From: Litorimonas sp964435725
Lineage (GTDB): Bacteria; Pseudomonadota; Alphaproteobacteria; Caulobacterales; Maricaulaceae
Assembly (NCBI GenBank): GCA_964435725.1
Contig: CAYTAJ010000089.1
Span: 1 to 8,636, forward strand
Direction: 5' to 3'
DNA length: 8,636 bases
In this document: positions 1 through 6,526 of the stretch, piece by piece
How positions within the stretch are numbered: the first letter of the stretch is position 1
Layout of the letters: each line of letters opens with the position of its first letter
The notes under the pieces: generated by a model
The model's database searches: none
Told to the model about the DNA's origin: nothing
What the model saw: only the letters and a program-made list of their open reading frames with translations
Position numbers and translations under genes: made by a program

Positions 1-63
1 ACGATAGCTACGCTGCTAGAGAACGGGACGCACAAATCAGGTAAGGTGAAGAAACTTTCGTGA
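1..63 (+). CDS. Possible 3' end of an unidentified gene (partial)
   Basis: Frame 1 is open from the window edge to a TGA at 61-63 and encodes a basic 20-residue tail ending in GKVKKLS. This would make it convergent with the DUF2156 gene that ends at 182. A second frame, beginning at base 3, also stays open for 13 codons to a TAA at 42-44, so the choice of frame is weak. The fragment is too short to assign a family or function. It is listed only because real coding sequence probably ends here; sequence to the left of the window would decide it. Confidence 0.3.
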   Translation, partial: TIATLLENGTHKSGKVKKLS

Positions 64-181
64 CAGAGCCCGCCGATTTAATCTGTGAGCGCAGACTTAA
101 AGACAAGCAATTGTAATAAAGACTGTGGAACATATTAGATCGCGGGCTTTCTGCTATCTACGCTTCTCGTCCTCACCATTA
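64..181. other. Convergent intergenic gap with long-range inverted repeat
   Basis: No gene is supported here. AGCCCGC at 67-73 pairs perfectly with GCGGGCT at 142-148. Allowing one bulged base, the pairing extends with GAT 75-77 against ATC 139-141. The intervening 61 nt contain a small TCTG/CAGA hairpin (82-85 with 92-95). The right arm is followed on the plus strand by TTTCT, so it could act as a weak terminator for a gene arriving from the left. There is no proper T-tract on either strand, so a structured 3' untranslated region or a small RNA is equally possible. Confidence 0.25.
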
Positions 182-1189
182 TTAAGCCGCGCGTTTAAAC
201 AGGCCTTTATATCCGCCCGCAGATAGAAGCGCGAGGTTCTTAAGCGCGCCCGGCATGTGGCGTTGTTTTGGGGCCAGCAAGTAGACGGCTTCCCATGTCG
301 GGTTAAATTTTTTCTTGAACTGGCGAATGCCTTTGAAGCCATAAAGCCTGTCGCCATGTTTAAACGCCAAACGGCAGAGATGCGACATAACGGAAGTATG
401 GGTTTCGTCCTCCAGACCGGCCAGAGGGGCCAAGCCAAGGCTGAACGTTTTATAGCCTTGCGCAGTGCCCCATATCATGGTCTCGACGAGCAGGTAATCG
501 ATAACACCGACCATCACATTGTCTTCATAGCGCATGAGGTCAAGGGAGAGTTCTTGCTGATCCGACGCTATCCAAAGGTTTGAAAAAGCCACAATTTTAT
601 TATCTTTTTTTGCTATCGCTATGGGTTGCTTGGATAGGATATCACGATCAAATCGGCCTAGCGAAAAGCCCTTTTCCTGACCTTGTTGCCCGCGAAGCCA
701 CGCGTCTGAAATCTGTTCGAGCCTGTCCATAATGGGAGATGTCGCCTCTGCGCGGACAACCTCGAATGTAAGGCCCTCGCGATGGGCTCTGTTACGCGCT
801 TGACGATAGCGCGCACGGTCTTTGCCGTTGAGTGTAAACCCCTCCAAAGGAACAAGCGCCATTTCACCTATTTTTTGTTGGCGCAGACCTACGCCTTCAA
901 ACCGCGGCAAGTAACGATCACGTACAGCGTAAAAAGCTGGCACGCCGCCATTTTGTTGGGCTGTTTCCAGAAATTTATCAAGGAGAGCCCCCGCTTCAGA
1001 CGCCAGACCTATCGGCGCGCCAAGGGCTAACCAAGTGCGCCCCCTCACGCCATACATGATGAAACTCTCTCCTGAGTCTGAAAACATGAAGTGCTTGTCA
1101 CCGCTCAGCGCCAGTGCATTTTCGGAGACAGGAGCTTCCGCTGATTGGAGCACACACGCCGCTGATTTTAAGTCTCTATCTAAATTCAT
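182..1189 (-). CDS. Stand-alone DUF2156 / MprF C-terminal-like aminoacyl-lipid synthase
   Basis: This 335-residue protein resembles the soluble C-terminal synthase half of MprF, which in that family moves lysine or another amino acid from aminoacyl-tRNA to phosphatidylglycerol. Visible family blocks are SDSGESFIMYGV (37-48), a basic RYRQARNRAHREGLTFEVV stretch (128-145), EKGFSLGRFD (172-181), LSLDLMRYEDN (214-224), FSLGLAPLAGL (249-259) and GFKGIRQFKKKFNPTWEAVY (284-303). The many-helix flippase half of full MprF is absent and no membrane segment is seen, so the protein is probably cytosolic or peripheral. I prefer the ATG at 1189. A TTG at 1243 would add 18 unconserved residues, and neither start has a strong Shine-Dalgarno. 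The gene lies 105 nt after dnaE on the same strand and could be read through from it. The amino acid and lipid substrates cannot be told from sequence; stand-alone members of this fold may have other acyl-transfer roles. Confidence 0.8.
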   Translation of the reverse strand: MNLDRDLKSAACVLQSAEAPVSENALALSGDKHFMFSDSGESFIMYGVRGRTWLALGAPIGLASEAGALLDKFLETAQQNGGVPAFYAVRDRYLPRFEGVGLRQQKIGEMALVPLEGFTLNGKDRARYRQARNRAHREGLTFEVVRAEATSPIMDRLEQISDAWLRGQQGQEKGFSLGRFDRDILSKQPIAIAKKDNKIVAFSNLWIASDQQELSLDLMRYEDNVMVGVIDYLLVETMIWGTAQGYKTFSLGLAPLAGLEDETHTSVMSHLCRLAFKHGDRLYGFKGIRQFKKKFNPTWEAVYLLAPKQRHMPGALKNLALLSAGGYKGLFKRAA

Positions 1190-1294
1190 GGTCAAGCCGT
1201 AAACACCAACTATGAATACTTGGTTAGTTTTTAAATAAAGCAACCATTGATTGGTTTAACTTCTATTCTTTATACGGACATACCATAGAAAAGA

Positions 1295-4200
1295 TTATGC
1301 GGCAATTTCACGAATAATCTCAACTGAGCTATTCGCTTTAATGGCTTTTTGGATTTTCACATCCACTCCCCACTGCCCTTTTAATTTCCATTGGGCTTCG
1401 CGGCTATCATCGAGCGGGGCCGTAATTTGGATAAAGCCTGAGTTTTGATAGGGCGCATTTTTAAGCTGGTTCAATAAAGCCTCGAGCGCATCGAGCGTTT
1501 CAACCGTGGCATTACGCAAGCGAATATCAAGGCCCACCACTTTTAGCTCAGGCGGTTTAGCATCAAGGGGCGCAACCGCATCGGCGAAGAGGCGGACTTC
1601 GCCTTCCCCACCTTCGGCTTTGGCTGTGACGCGCACGAGATTTCCGGGCGTCAGATTATCACGGTTCGCTGATAGAATGTTTTCCGAAAACAAGACTTCA
1701 TATTCACCGGTTGGATCAGAGAGTGCGACAAACGCGAATTTCTTACCGCGTTTGGAGAGACGCTCTTGTTTCCGCAACACAACCCCCGCCAAGCGCAGCG
1801 TGCACTCCCGCCCGGACCGGGCATAGGCCGCATCGATATCGGCGGCGTTTGTGCATTTATCCAACACACCTTTTTCAATATGTTCGTCCAGCGGATGACC
1901 ACCGAGATAAAAACCTACGGCGCTCAGCTCATTATTCAGACTCTCAATCGCGCTCCATGCAGGTGCATATTGCAGATCAGGGTCTTCCATTTGCACCGCA
2001 TCGCCAAACAAGCTCACTTGCGCACTCGCGCGTTCGCGCGCCGCCAAAGTGCCGATATCCTGCAGGATTGAGGCCGAGGCCAAGACGGTGGCGCGATTGG
2101 GTTCGAGACAATCAAAGGCACCGGATTTGGCGAGGTTTTCAATCGCGCGTTTATTGACGAGGCGCATATCCACGCGATGCGCAAAGTCATATAAGTCTTT
2201 GAAAGGCCCGCCTTCTTGGCGCACCTCTACAACATGGCGCATGGCTTCAACGCCGACATTTTTTAGCGCGCCGAGCGCATAAAGCACTTTCCCGTCCGCC
2301 ACATCAAAATCGGCCATAGAGCGATTGACGCAAGGCGGCTCAATCTCGAGCCCCATACGTTTGCCTTCTTGGTAAAACTGCGCCAATTTTTCGACATTGG
2401 CGATATCGAGCGACATAATCGCTGCGATGAATTCCACCGGATAAAGCGCCTTCAAATAAGCCGTCTGGAAAGAAATCATCGCATAGGCAGCCGCGTGAGA
2501 TTTGTTAAAACCATAGCCCGCGAATTCATTCACCAAGTCAAAAATACCCGAGGCTTGTCCGGCATCCACACCGCGTTCGACAGCGCCATCAATGAATTTC
2601 GATTTCTGACGGTCCATTTCCGCCTGGTCTTTTTTACCCATGGCCCGACGGAGCAAATCCGCATCCCCAAGAGAGAAACCTGACAGGACCTTGGCGATTT
2701 CCATTACCTGTTCCTGATAGATAATAATGCCATAAGTCTCTTTGAGGATAGGTTCGAGCTTGGGATGCGGATAGGTAATCTCTTGGCGCTCAAATTTCCG
2801 GTCAATATAGTCCGGAATATTTTTCATCGGCCCCGGACGATAAAGCGAAATCAAAGCCGTCAGTTCTTCAATCGAACTCGGCGCCATTTTACGCAACACA
2901 TCGCGCATGCCCGAACTTTCCAATTGAAATACGCCGGCAGAGAGGGCTTCGGATAATGGTTTATAGGCGTCCGGCGTGTCCGTACTGATTTTTGACCAAT
3001 CAATATGAATATCGCGTTTTTTGAGATATTTCACACAACGGTCGATAACCGTGAGCGTTTTCAGCCCCAGAAAGTCAAACTTCACCAGACCCGCTTTTTC
3101 CGCCCATTTCATCGTGAATTGCGTCGCCGGAATATCGGAGCGCGGATCGCGGTAGAGCGGGACAAGCTGTTGCAACGGTCTATCGCCAATCACGACACCA
3201 GCGGCGTGAGTCGAAGCATTTCTATAAAGACCTTCGAGTTGAAGCGCTTTATCCAAGAGCGCCCGTACGGACGGCTCGGCCTTGCGCGCCTCTTGCAAGG
3301 CCGGTTCCATATTAATCGCTTGCGCCAGTGTAACGGGGTTAGCGGGATTAGACGGCACGAGCTTCGCAAGACGGTCGACCTGCCCCAAAGGCATTTGCAT
3401 CACACGGCCGACATCCCGCACCACGGCGCGGGCTTGCAATGTCCCGAAAGTAATAATCTGCGCCACCTGCCCGTCACCATATTTCTCGCGCACATAGTCG
3501 ATGACTTCGCCGCGACGTTCTTGACAAAAGTCGATATCGAAGTCGGGCATGGAGACCCGCTCCGGATTAAGGAAACGCTCAAACAGAAGGCCATAGCGCA
3601 GCGGATCCAGATCTGTAATGGTCAACGCCCAAGCGACCACAGAACCCGCCCCGGAGCCTCGGCCCGGCCCGACAGGAATATCATGATCCTTGGCCCATTG
3701 GATAAAATCCGCAACGATCAGGAAATAACCCGGAAAGCCCATATTTTTGATAATATTAAGCTCAAACTCCAGCCGTTCAAAATAGGCCTCTTCTGTATCA
3801 GCAGGCTCAATCACATCCAACCGCGCGCGCAGACCGTCCTTGGCTTGCTGCGCCAGAATATCGGCCTCGGATAAGGACCCATCACCAAAATGCGGCAGGA
3901 TGGGTTTTCGCTTTTCCGATTTATAGGCACAGCGCTGCGCAATGATGAGCGTGTTCTCAATCGCTTCGGGTAGATCGGCAAACAGCTCCAACATCTGCTC
4001 CGGCGATTTCAGATAATGATGCCCTGTGAGCTTGCGGCGGTTCTTCTCGAGCACATAAGACCCTTCGGACATGGCCAAAAGAACATCATGCGCCTCATGC
4101 ATTTCCGGGTCGAGATAATAAGGTTCATTGGTCGCCACGATTGGCAAGCCCTTATCATAAGCCAAATCAATCAGGACAGGTTCCGCCTTTTCTTCAGCGG

Positions 4201-4753
4201 GCGTATTATGACGTTGAAGTTCGACATAAAGCCTGTCGGGGAACCACGCCATCAGGCGGTCCAGCCAGGCTTGCGCCTCCCCCATACGCTCTTCGACAAT
4301 CAGGCGGTTAAGCACACCGTCCGGCCCACCCGTCAGTGCAATCACGCCTTCCGTACTCCCGTCTATGGCAGAGGCTTTGACATGGGGCGCGTCAGTTGGC
4401 TCCACATCCAAAAAGGCCGCAGACGACAGCGCCATGAGGTTCTCATAGCCTTTTTCATTTTGCGCAAAGAGGACGAGCGTTCCGTCAGGGTCGCGCCGTA
4501 ATTGGCCGGGCTGCATCGGCAAACCAATATCCATGGATAAGGTCACGCCGATAATGGGCTGTAAGCCAAATCCGGCCATGGTGTCGGAAAATTCGAGCGC
4601 CCCGCACATATTATTGGTATCGGTCAAGCCAACAGCCGGGAAACGCCATTCCGCACAACGCGCGCCGAGTGGCTTCATTTTAAGCGCACCCTCCAACATG
4701 GAATAAGGCGAGCGCGTTCTGAGAGGCACATAATCCAGACGTCGTACGGCCAT
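1295..4753 (-). CDS. dnaE: DNA polymerase III subunit alpha (DnaE1 type)
   Basis: Full-length replicative polymerase of 1152 residues, normal for the family, acting in the cytoplasmic replisome. Order of domains: PHP (about 8-280), C-family polymerase palm and fingers with GPGRGSGAGS (362-371), the first two catalytic aspartates in PDFDIDF (D404 and D406, aligning with E. coli D401 and D403) and the third in VKFDFLGL (D560), then helix-hairpin-helix (about 825-845), the internal beta-clamp motif QVSLF (912-916), an OB fold (about 984-1060) and a C-terminal tau-binding-like region. The histidine pair of the first PHP motif is replaced (VPLRTRS instead of VHLRVHS), so proofreading presumably comes from a separate DnaQ. 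The ATG at 4753 has a strong AGGGAGAGG ribosome site just upstream (4756-4764). It lies 27 nt after a tiny membrane-peptide gene and probably shares its promoter, which carries LexA, DnaA and GANTC signals. Confidence 0.97.
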   Translation of the reverse strand: MAVRRLDYVPLRTRSPYSMLEGALKMKPLGARCAEWRFPAVGLTDTNNMCGALEFSDTMAGFGLQPIIGVTLSMDIGLPMQPGQLRRDPDGTLVLFAQNEKGYENLMALSSAAFLDVEPTDAPHVKASAIDGSTEGVIALTGGPDGVLNRLIVEERMGEAQAWLDRLMAWFPDRLYVELQRHNTPAEEKAEPVLIDLAYDKGLPIVATNEPYYLDPEMHEAHDVLLAMSEGSYVLEKNRRKLTGHHYLKSPEQMLELFADLPEAIENTLIIAQRCAYKSEKRKPILPHFGDGSLSEADILAQQAKDGLRARLDVIEPADTEEAYFERLEFELNIIKNMGFPGYFLIVADFIQWAKDHDIPVGPGRGSGAGSVVAWALTITDLDPLRYGLLFERFLNPERVSMPDFDIDFCQERRGEVIDYVREKYGDGQVAQIITFGTLQARAVVRDVGRVMQMPLGQVDRLAKLVPSNPANPVTLAQAINMEPALQEARKAEPSVRALLDKALQLEGLYRNASTHAAGVVIGDRPLQQLVPLYRDPRSDIPATQFTMKWAEKAGLVKFDFLGLKTLTVIDRCVKYLKKRDIHIDWSKISTDTPDAYKPLSEALSAGVFQLESSGMRDVLRKMAPSSIEELTALISLYRPGPMKNIPDYIDRKFERQEITYPHPKLEPILKETYGIIIYQEQVMEIAKVLSGFSLGDADLLRRAMGKKDQAEMDRQKSKFIDGAVERGVDAGQASGIFDLVNEFAGYGFNKSHAAAYAMISFQTAYLKALYPVEFIAAIMSLDIANVEKLAQFYQEGKRMGLEIEPPCVNRSMADFDVADGKVLYALGALKNVGVEAMRHVVEVRQEGGPFKDLYDFAHRVDMRLVNKRAIENLAKSGAFDCLEPNRATVLASASILQDIGTLAARERASAQVSLFGDAVQMEDPDLQYAPAWSAIESLNNELSAVGFYLGGHPLDEHIEKGVLDKCTNAADIDAAYARSGRECTLRLAGVVLRKQERLSKRGKKFAFVALSDPTGEYEVLFSENILSANRDNLTPGNLVRVTAKAEGGEGEVRLFADAVAPLDAKPPELKVVGLDIRLRNATVETLDALEALLNQLKNAPYQNSGFIQITAPLDDSREAQWKLKGQWGVDVKIQKAIKANSSVEIIREIAA

Positions 4754-4780
4754 GCCCTCTCCCTAAATTATGGTGTGGGC

Positions 4781-4879
4781 TTAACCCCCAAGCACCATCA
4801 TCCACATTGTCATTACGCCAACAAACCCTGCCAGAACGGCGCCCGAAATAATATCCATTGCGAGCTGCTTTACCATCAT
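4781..4879 (-). CDS. 32-residue single-pass membrane peptide, candidate SidA-like SOS division inhibitor
   Basis: A small open frame of 32 codons ending in TAA (4781-4783). The peptide begins MMVKQLAMD, runs into a continuous hydrophobic segment (about residues 10-30, IISGAVLAGF then VGVMTMWMMVL) and ends GG. This is one inner-membrane helix with a short basic N-terminus. GGGG at 4883-4886 is a modest ribosome site, 3 nt before the ATG at 4879 and 6 nt before the in-frame ATG at 4876; the second may be the true start. A TTG at 4888 is also in frame. The gene starts 22 nt downstream of a perfect GTTC-N7-GTTC LexA box and ends 27 nt before dnaE, so both genes are probably one transcript. Caulobacter SidA is known as a 29-residue LexA-controlled inner-membrane peptide that blocks division through FtsW. 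Size, topology and control match, but homology is inferred, not shown. A small membrane peptide of another role remains possible. Confidence 0.7.
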   Translation of the reverse strand: MMVKQLAMDIISGAVLAGFVGVMTMWMMVLGG

Positions 4880-4901
4880 TATCCCCAATAATCCTGTTAA
4901 T

Positions 4902-4916
4902 GTTCCTATTTTGTTC
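4902..4916. promoter_or_regulatory. LexA (SOS) box, alphaproteobacterial type
   Basis: Plus-strand GTTC CTATTTT GTTC (equivalently GAAC-N7-GAAC on the minus strand) matches the direct-repeat LexA operator known from alphaproteobacteria at all eight fixed positions. It overlaps the predicted -10 and the start region of the minus-strand promoter and lies 22 nt upstream of the small membrane-peptide gene, the position expected for repression. With uniform base use, a chance match within this 163-nt gap would be expected at roughly 0.005. Confidence 0.75.
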
Positions 4917-4940
4917 TACATGAATTTACAAAAGAGTCAA
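4913..4940 (-). promoter_or_regulatory. Sigma70-type promoter of the small peptide-dnaE operon
   Basis: On the minus strand, TTGACT (4940-4935) is a good -35, followed after 16 nt by TAGAAC (4918-4913), a four-of-six -10. This places the transcript start near 4906, with a leader of about 27 nt before the first ATG. The -10 overlaps the LexA box and the -35 overlaps a GANTC site. The position is consistent with both controls, but the transcript start is only predicted. Confidence 0.5.
4934..4938. promoter_or_regulatory. GANTC (CcrM-type methylation) site inside the -35
   Basis: GAGTC here reads GACTC on the minus strand and overlaps the last four bases of the -35 TTGACT. In Caulobacter and relatives, CcrM methylates GANTC in a cell-cycle-dependent way, and promoter methylation state can alter transcription. 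The location makes methylation-sensitive transcription possible, but a five-base motif occurs often by chance. Confidence 0.4.
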
Positions 4941-4968
4941 ACAGATTTTGGGGAAATAATCCTATGGG

Positions 4969-4977
4969 TGTGGATAA
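4969..4977 (-). promoter_or_regulatory. DnaA box (perfect TTATCCACA)
   Basis: The minus strand reads TTATCCACA, the strongest form of the DnaA-binding 9-mer, 28 nt upstream of the predicted -35 of the small peptide-dnaE operon. DnaA is known to regulate replication and cell-cycle genes in alphaproteobacteria as well as opening the origin. The box stands alone: no cluster of further boxes, AT-rich unwinding element or origin features are visible, so transcriptional control is likelier than an origin. A one-mismatch copy (TCATCCACA) occurs inside the small gene near 4798-4806 and is probably incidental. Confidence 0.55.
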
Positions 4978-4987
4978 GTGAGAACAG

Positions 4988-4992
4988 GAATC
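4988..4992. promoter_or_regulatory. Second GANTC site upstream of the operon
   Basis: GAATC lies 15 to 20 nt on the HK-gene side of the DnaA box, giving two GANTC sites in the 163-nt gap between the kinase stop and the small peptide gene. This is modestly more than chance. It is listed because GANTC sites are known to concentrate in regulated promoters of alphaproteobacteria. Confidence 0.25.
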
Positions 4993-5042
4993 AGAGATAG
5001 ATATTAATTTAAGGGTGTATCGAGAAAATCAATTTTGTGGTC

Positions 5043-6353
5043 TTATGGCTGAGAGTTTTCAGTGTCCGGCTGAGAAATGGATTTGATCGGCAAATGGATA
5101 TGGACGGCCAATCCGCCGAGATCACTCTTTGAGGTCTCTATTCGTCCTTGATGCTGGTCGACCACTTTCTTGACGATCGCTAAGCCCAAACCTGTCGTGT
5201 CGACCACATCTCTGCGTTCTAGTGTTGAAAATACGTCAAAGATTTTTTGACGATATTCGGGGTCTACACCCGGACCATTGTCTTCAACGGAAATTTTCAA
5301 TCCAGATGGTCTTTCATAAAAGGCTATAAAAATTTTAGTACTCGGCTTGTCGTTATGTTTGATCGCATTGGCCATTAAATTCCCAAAAATGAGATCAAAG
5401 ATGATTTCGTTTTCTAACACCCAGATGTTATCGCCCTGCATCTGTAGGGTGTGTAAGCCTTCTAAGTTTAATTCTGAAAATAAGTCTTGAGCTTTTTGCT
5501 TGAGAGAAAATTTAATATTTTCATGGTTTTGTTGACCAATCGTCGTATATTCCAAAAGACCCGAGATAAATTTGTCTAGTCGTTTTACACGGTCTTTCAT
5601 CAAGCCAAGATGCCGCTTTGTATCGTCTGACCCTGTGTCCTCTAAATCCTCTTCAATCCATGTTGCCAGCAAACCGATTGAGCGCAAAGGGGAGCGTAAG
5701 TCATGTGCGGCTATACGCGCAAACTCTTCTAGGTCACGATTGGCAATATTTGCGAAAGTCTCTAGTTTTTTATTTTCTTCAGAAAGAGCGTTCGTGAGCT
5801 GATTGGCGGATCTTATTTTGTCTCTTTTCAATTCGCGAACAGCGCGCGCACTCACAAAAAGCATACTCCCGTCAATGACGACTAAACCAAAATAACTCAC
5901 CCAAGCCACGAGCTGCATCGTTTCAGCCGATATAGAAAAATTCCAAATCACATGTCCGGTATGTTTGAAATGAAATCCCGCCATCATAGCAAACATCAGG
6001 CCATAATGAGCCCTGTGATGTACGCCACAGGATTTTATAAATAGAGCAAAATGCTCAACGATTGGGTCGGGAATAACGATGTCTTTGCCATAGTGACCCG
6101 AAACATAGCGTAAAAAATACGGAATACGATGATAGCACCACCACGTTCCAAAATTAATTATAACAAGTAGCGCCGCCGCGAGTGGCGGGATCATTGAATA
6201 GGCGATAAAAACAAGAACAAGAAAATCATAGGGAATGAGTTTTAAATGTCTCATCCACCCATTTTTGGGCTCTGCCTTCCAAAAACTTCCTACTGTCTCA
6301 AAGGACTCAGAGGACAGAGCCTCTGTTTTAGGTATATCGTTTCTTGCAACCAA
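5043..6353 (-). CDS. Membrane-bound orphan sensor histidine kinase
   Basis: A sensor kinase of 436 residues from the TTG at 6353. The kinase core is complete: H box IAAHDLRSPLRSI with phospho-acceptor H217, N box NLMANAIKHND (325-335), G1 DNGPG (358-362), F box IFDVFSTLERR (371-381) and G2 GLGLAI (388-393). The N-terminal input part has clear hydrophobic segments at about 42-70 and 146-168. The stretch between them is histidine-rich (H75, H87, H101, H112, H113, H116, H128, H131, H134) with C73 and C109. A helical linker (about 170-210) joins it to the dimerisation domain. No PAS, GAF or HAMP domain is recognisable and no response regulator is adjacent, so signal and partner are unknown. The start is uncertain: the frame stays open up to 6458 without an ATG, TTG 6353 has only a distant GAGA, and the first ATG (6254) would give 403 residues beginning just before the first membrane segment. 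Base composition is clearly more AT-rich than dnaE. Confidence 0.88.
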   Translation of the reverse strand: MVARNDIPKTEALSSESFETVGSFWKAEPKNGWMRHLKLIPYDFLVLVFIAYSMIPPLAAALLVIINFGTWWCYHRIPYFLRYVSGHYGKDIVIPDPIVEHFALFIKSCGVHHRAHYGLMFAMMAGFHFKHTGHVIWNFSISAETMQLVAWVSYFGLVVIDGSMLFVSARAVRELKRDKIRSANQLTNALSEENKKLETFANIANRDLEEFARIAAHDLRSPLRSIGLLATWIEEDLEDTGSDDTKRHLGLMKDRVKRLDKFISGLLEYTTIGQQNHENIKFSLKQKAQDLFSELNLEGLHTLQMQGDNIWVLENEIIFDLIFGNLMANAIKHNDKPSTKIFIAFYERPSGLKISVEDNGPGVDPEYRQKIFDVFSTLERRDVVDTTGLGLAIVKKVVDQHQGRIETSKSDLGGLAVHIHLPIKSISQPDTENSQP

Positions 6354-6483
6354 AGCAGCATCGTCTCTAACGATTACAAAATATCTTTCAAGTCGCTTAT
6401 TGAAATTGCAAACATCGGGCTTGGAAATTATAATCGTTTTATCTTCTTGTAATAAAGTCTAAGCGTATTGCTATATGACGTAA

Positions 6484-6520
6484 TTAAGAATTTATGTGTT
6501 GGTAAGTTTACAATTCTTAA
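6484..6520. repeat. 9-bp perfect inverted repeat between the HxlR and kinase genes
   Basis: TTAAGAATT (6484-6492) and AATTCTTAA (6512-6520) form a perfect inverted repeat with a 19-nt loop. The loop itself holds a smaller palindrome, GTAA-GT-TTAC (6502-6511). It lies just past the HxlR stop on the minus strand and upstream of the kinase. The stem is A/T-rich and not followed by a T-tract, so it is a poor intrinsic terminator. An operator for the kinase gene or a transcript-end structure are alternatives. Confidence 0.45.
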
Positions 6521-6526
6521 GCAGCC

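Noticed and set aside
154..438. 94-codon minus-strand frame over the end of the DUF2156 gene
   Set aside because: It overlaps the well-supported DUF2156 protein in another frame and shows no family features; likewise the frames at 257-583, 658-867 and 782-1030.
1190..1243. TTG start adding 18 residues to the DUF2156 protein
   Set aside because: The extension has no family similarity and no better ribosome site than the ATG at 1189.
1242..1256. AACCA/TGGTT hairpin as a dnaE terminator
   Set aside because: It has only 5 A/T-leaning base pairs and no clean T-tract, which is too weak to call.
3005..3874. 289-codon plus-strand open frame inside dnaE
   Set aside because: It is antisense to the conserved polymerase core and its translation is rich in Arg, His and Ile with no recognisable motif. 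It is a shadow of dnaE codon use, as are the plus-strand frames at 1506-1826, 1711-2157, 2369-2683 and 4016-4501.
4887..4963. 9-bp direct repeat AATAATCCT (4887-4895 and 4955-4963)
   Set aside because: It is a short A/T-rich repeat with no flanking similarity, and one copy lies at the small gene's ribosome-site region. Chance is likely.
4969..4977. DnaA box as part of a replication origin
   Set aside because: Only one perfect box is present, with no cluster, no AT-rich unwinding region and no origin-flanking genes. Regulation of the adjacent promoter is the simpler reading.
111..6457. 11-bp repeat TTGTAATAAAG at 111-121 and 6447-6457
   Set aside because: Several 11-bp matches are expected by chance in a window of this length, and the similarity does not extend.
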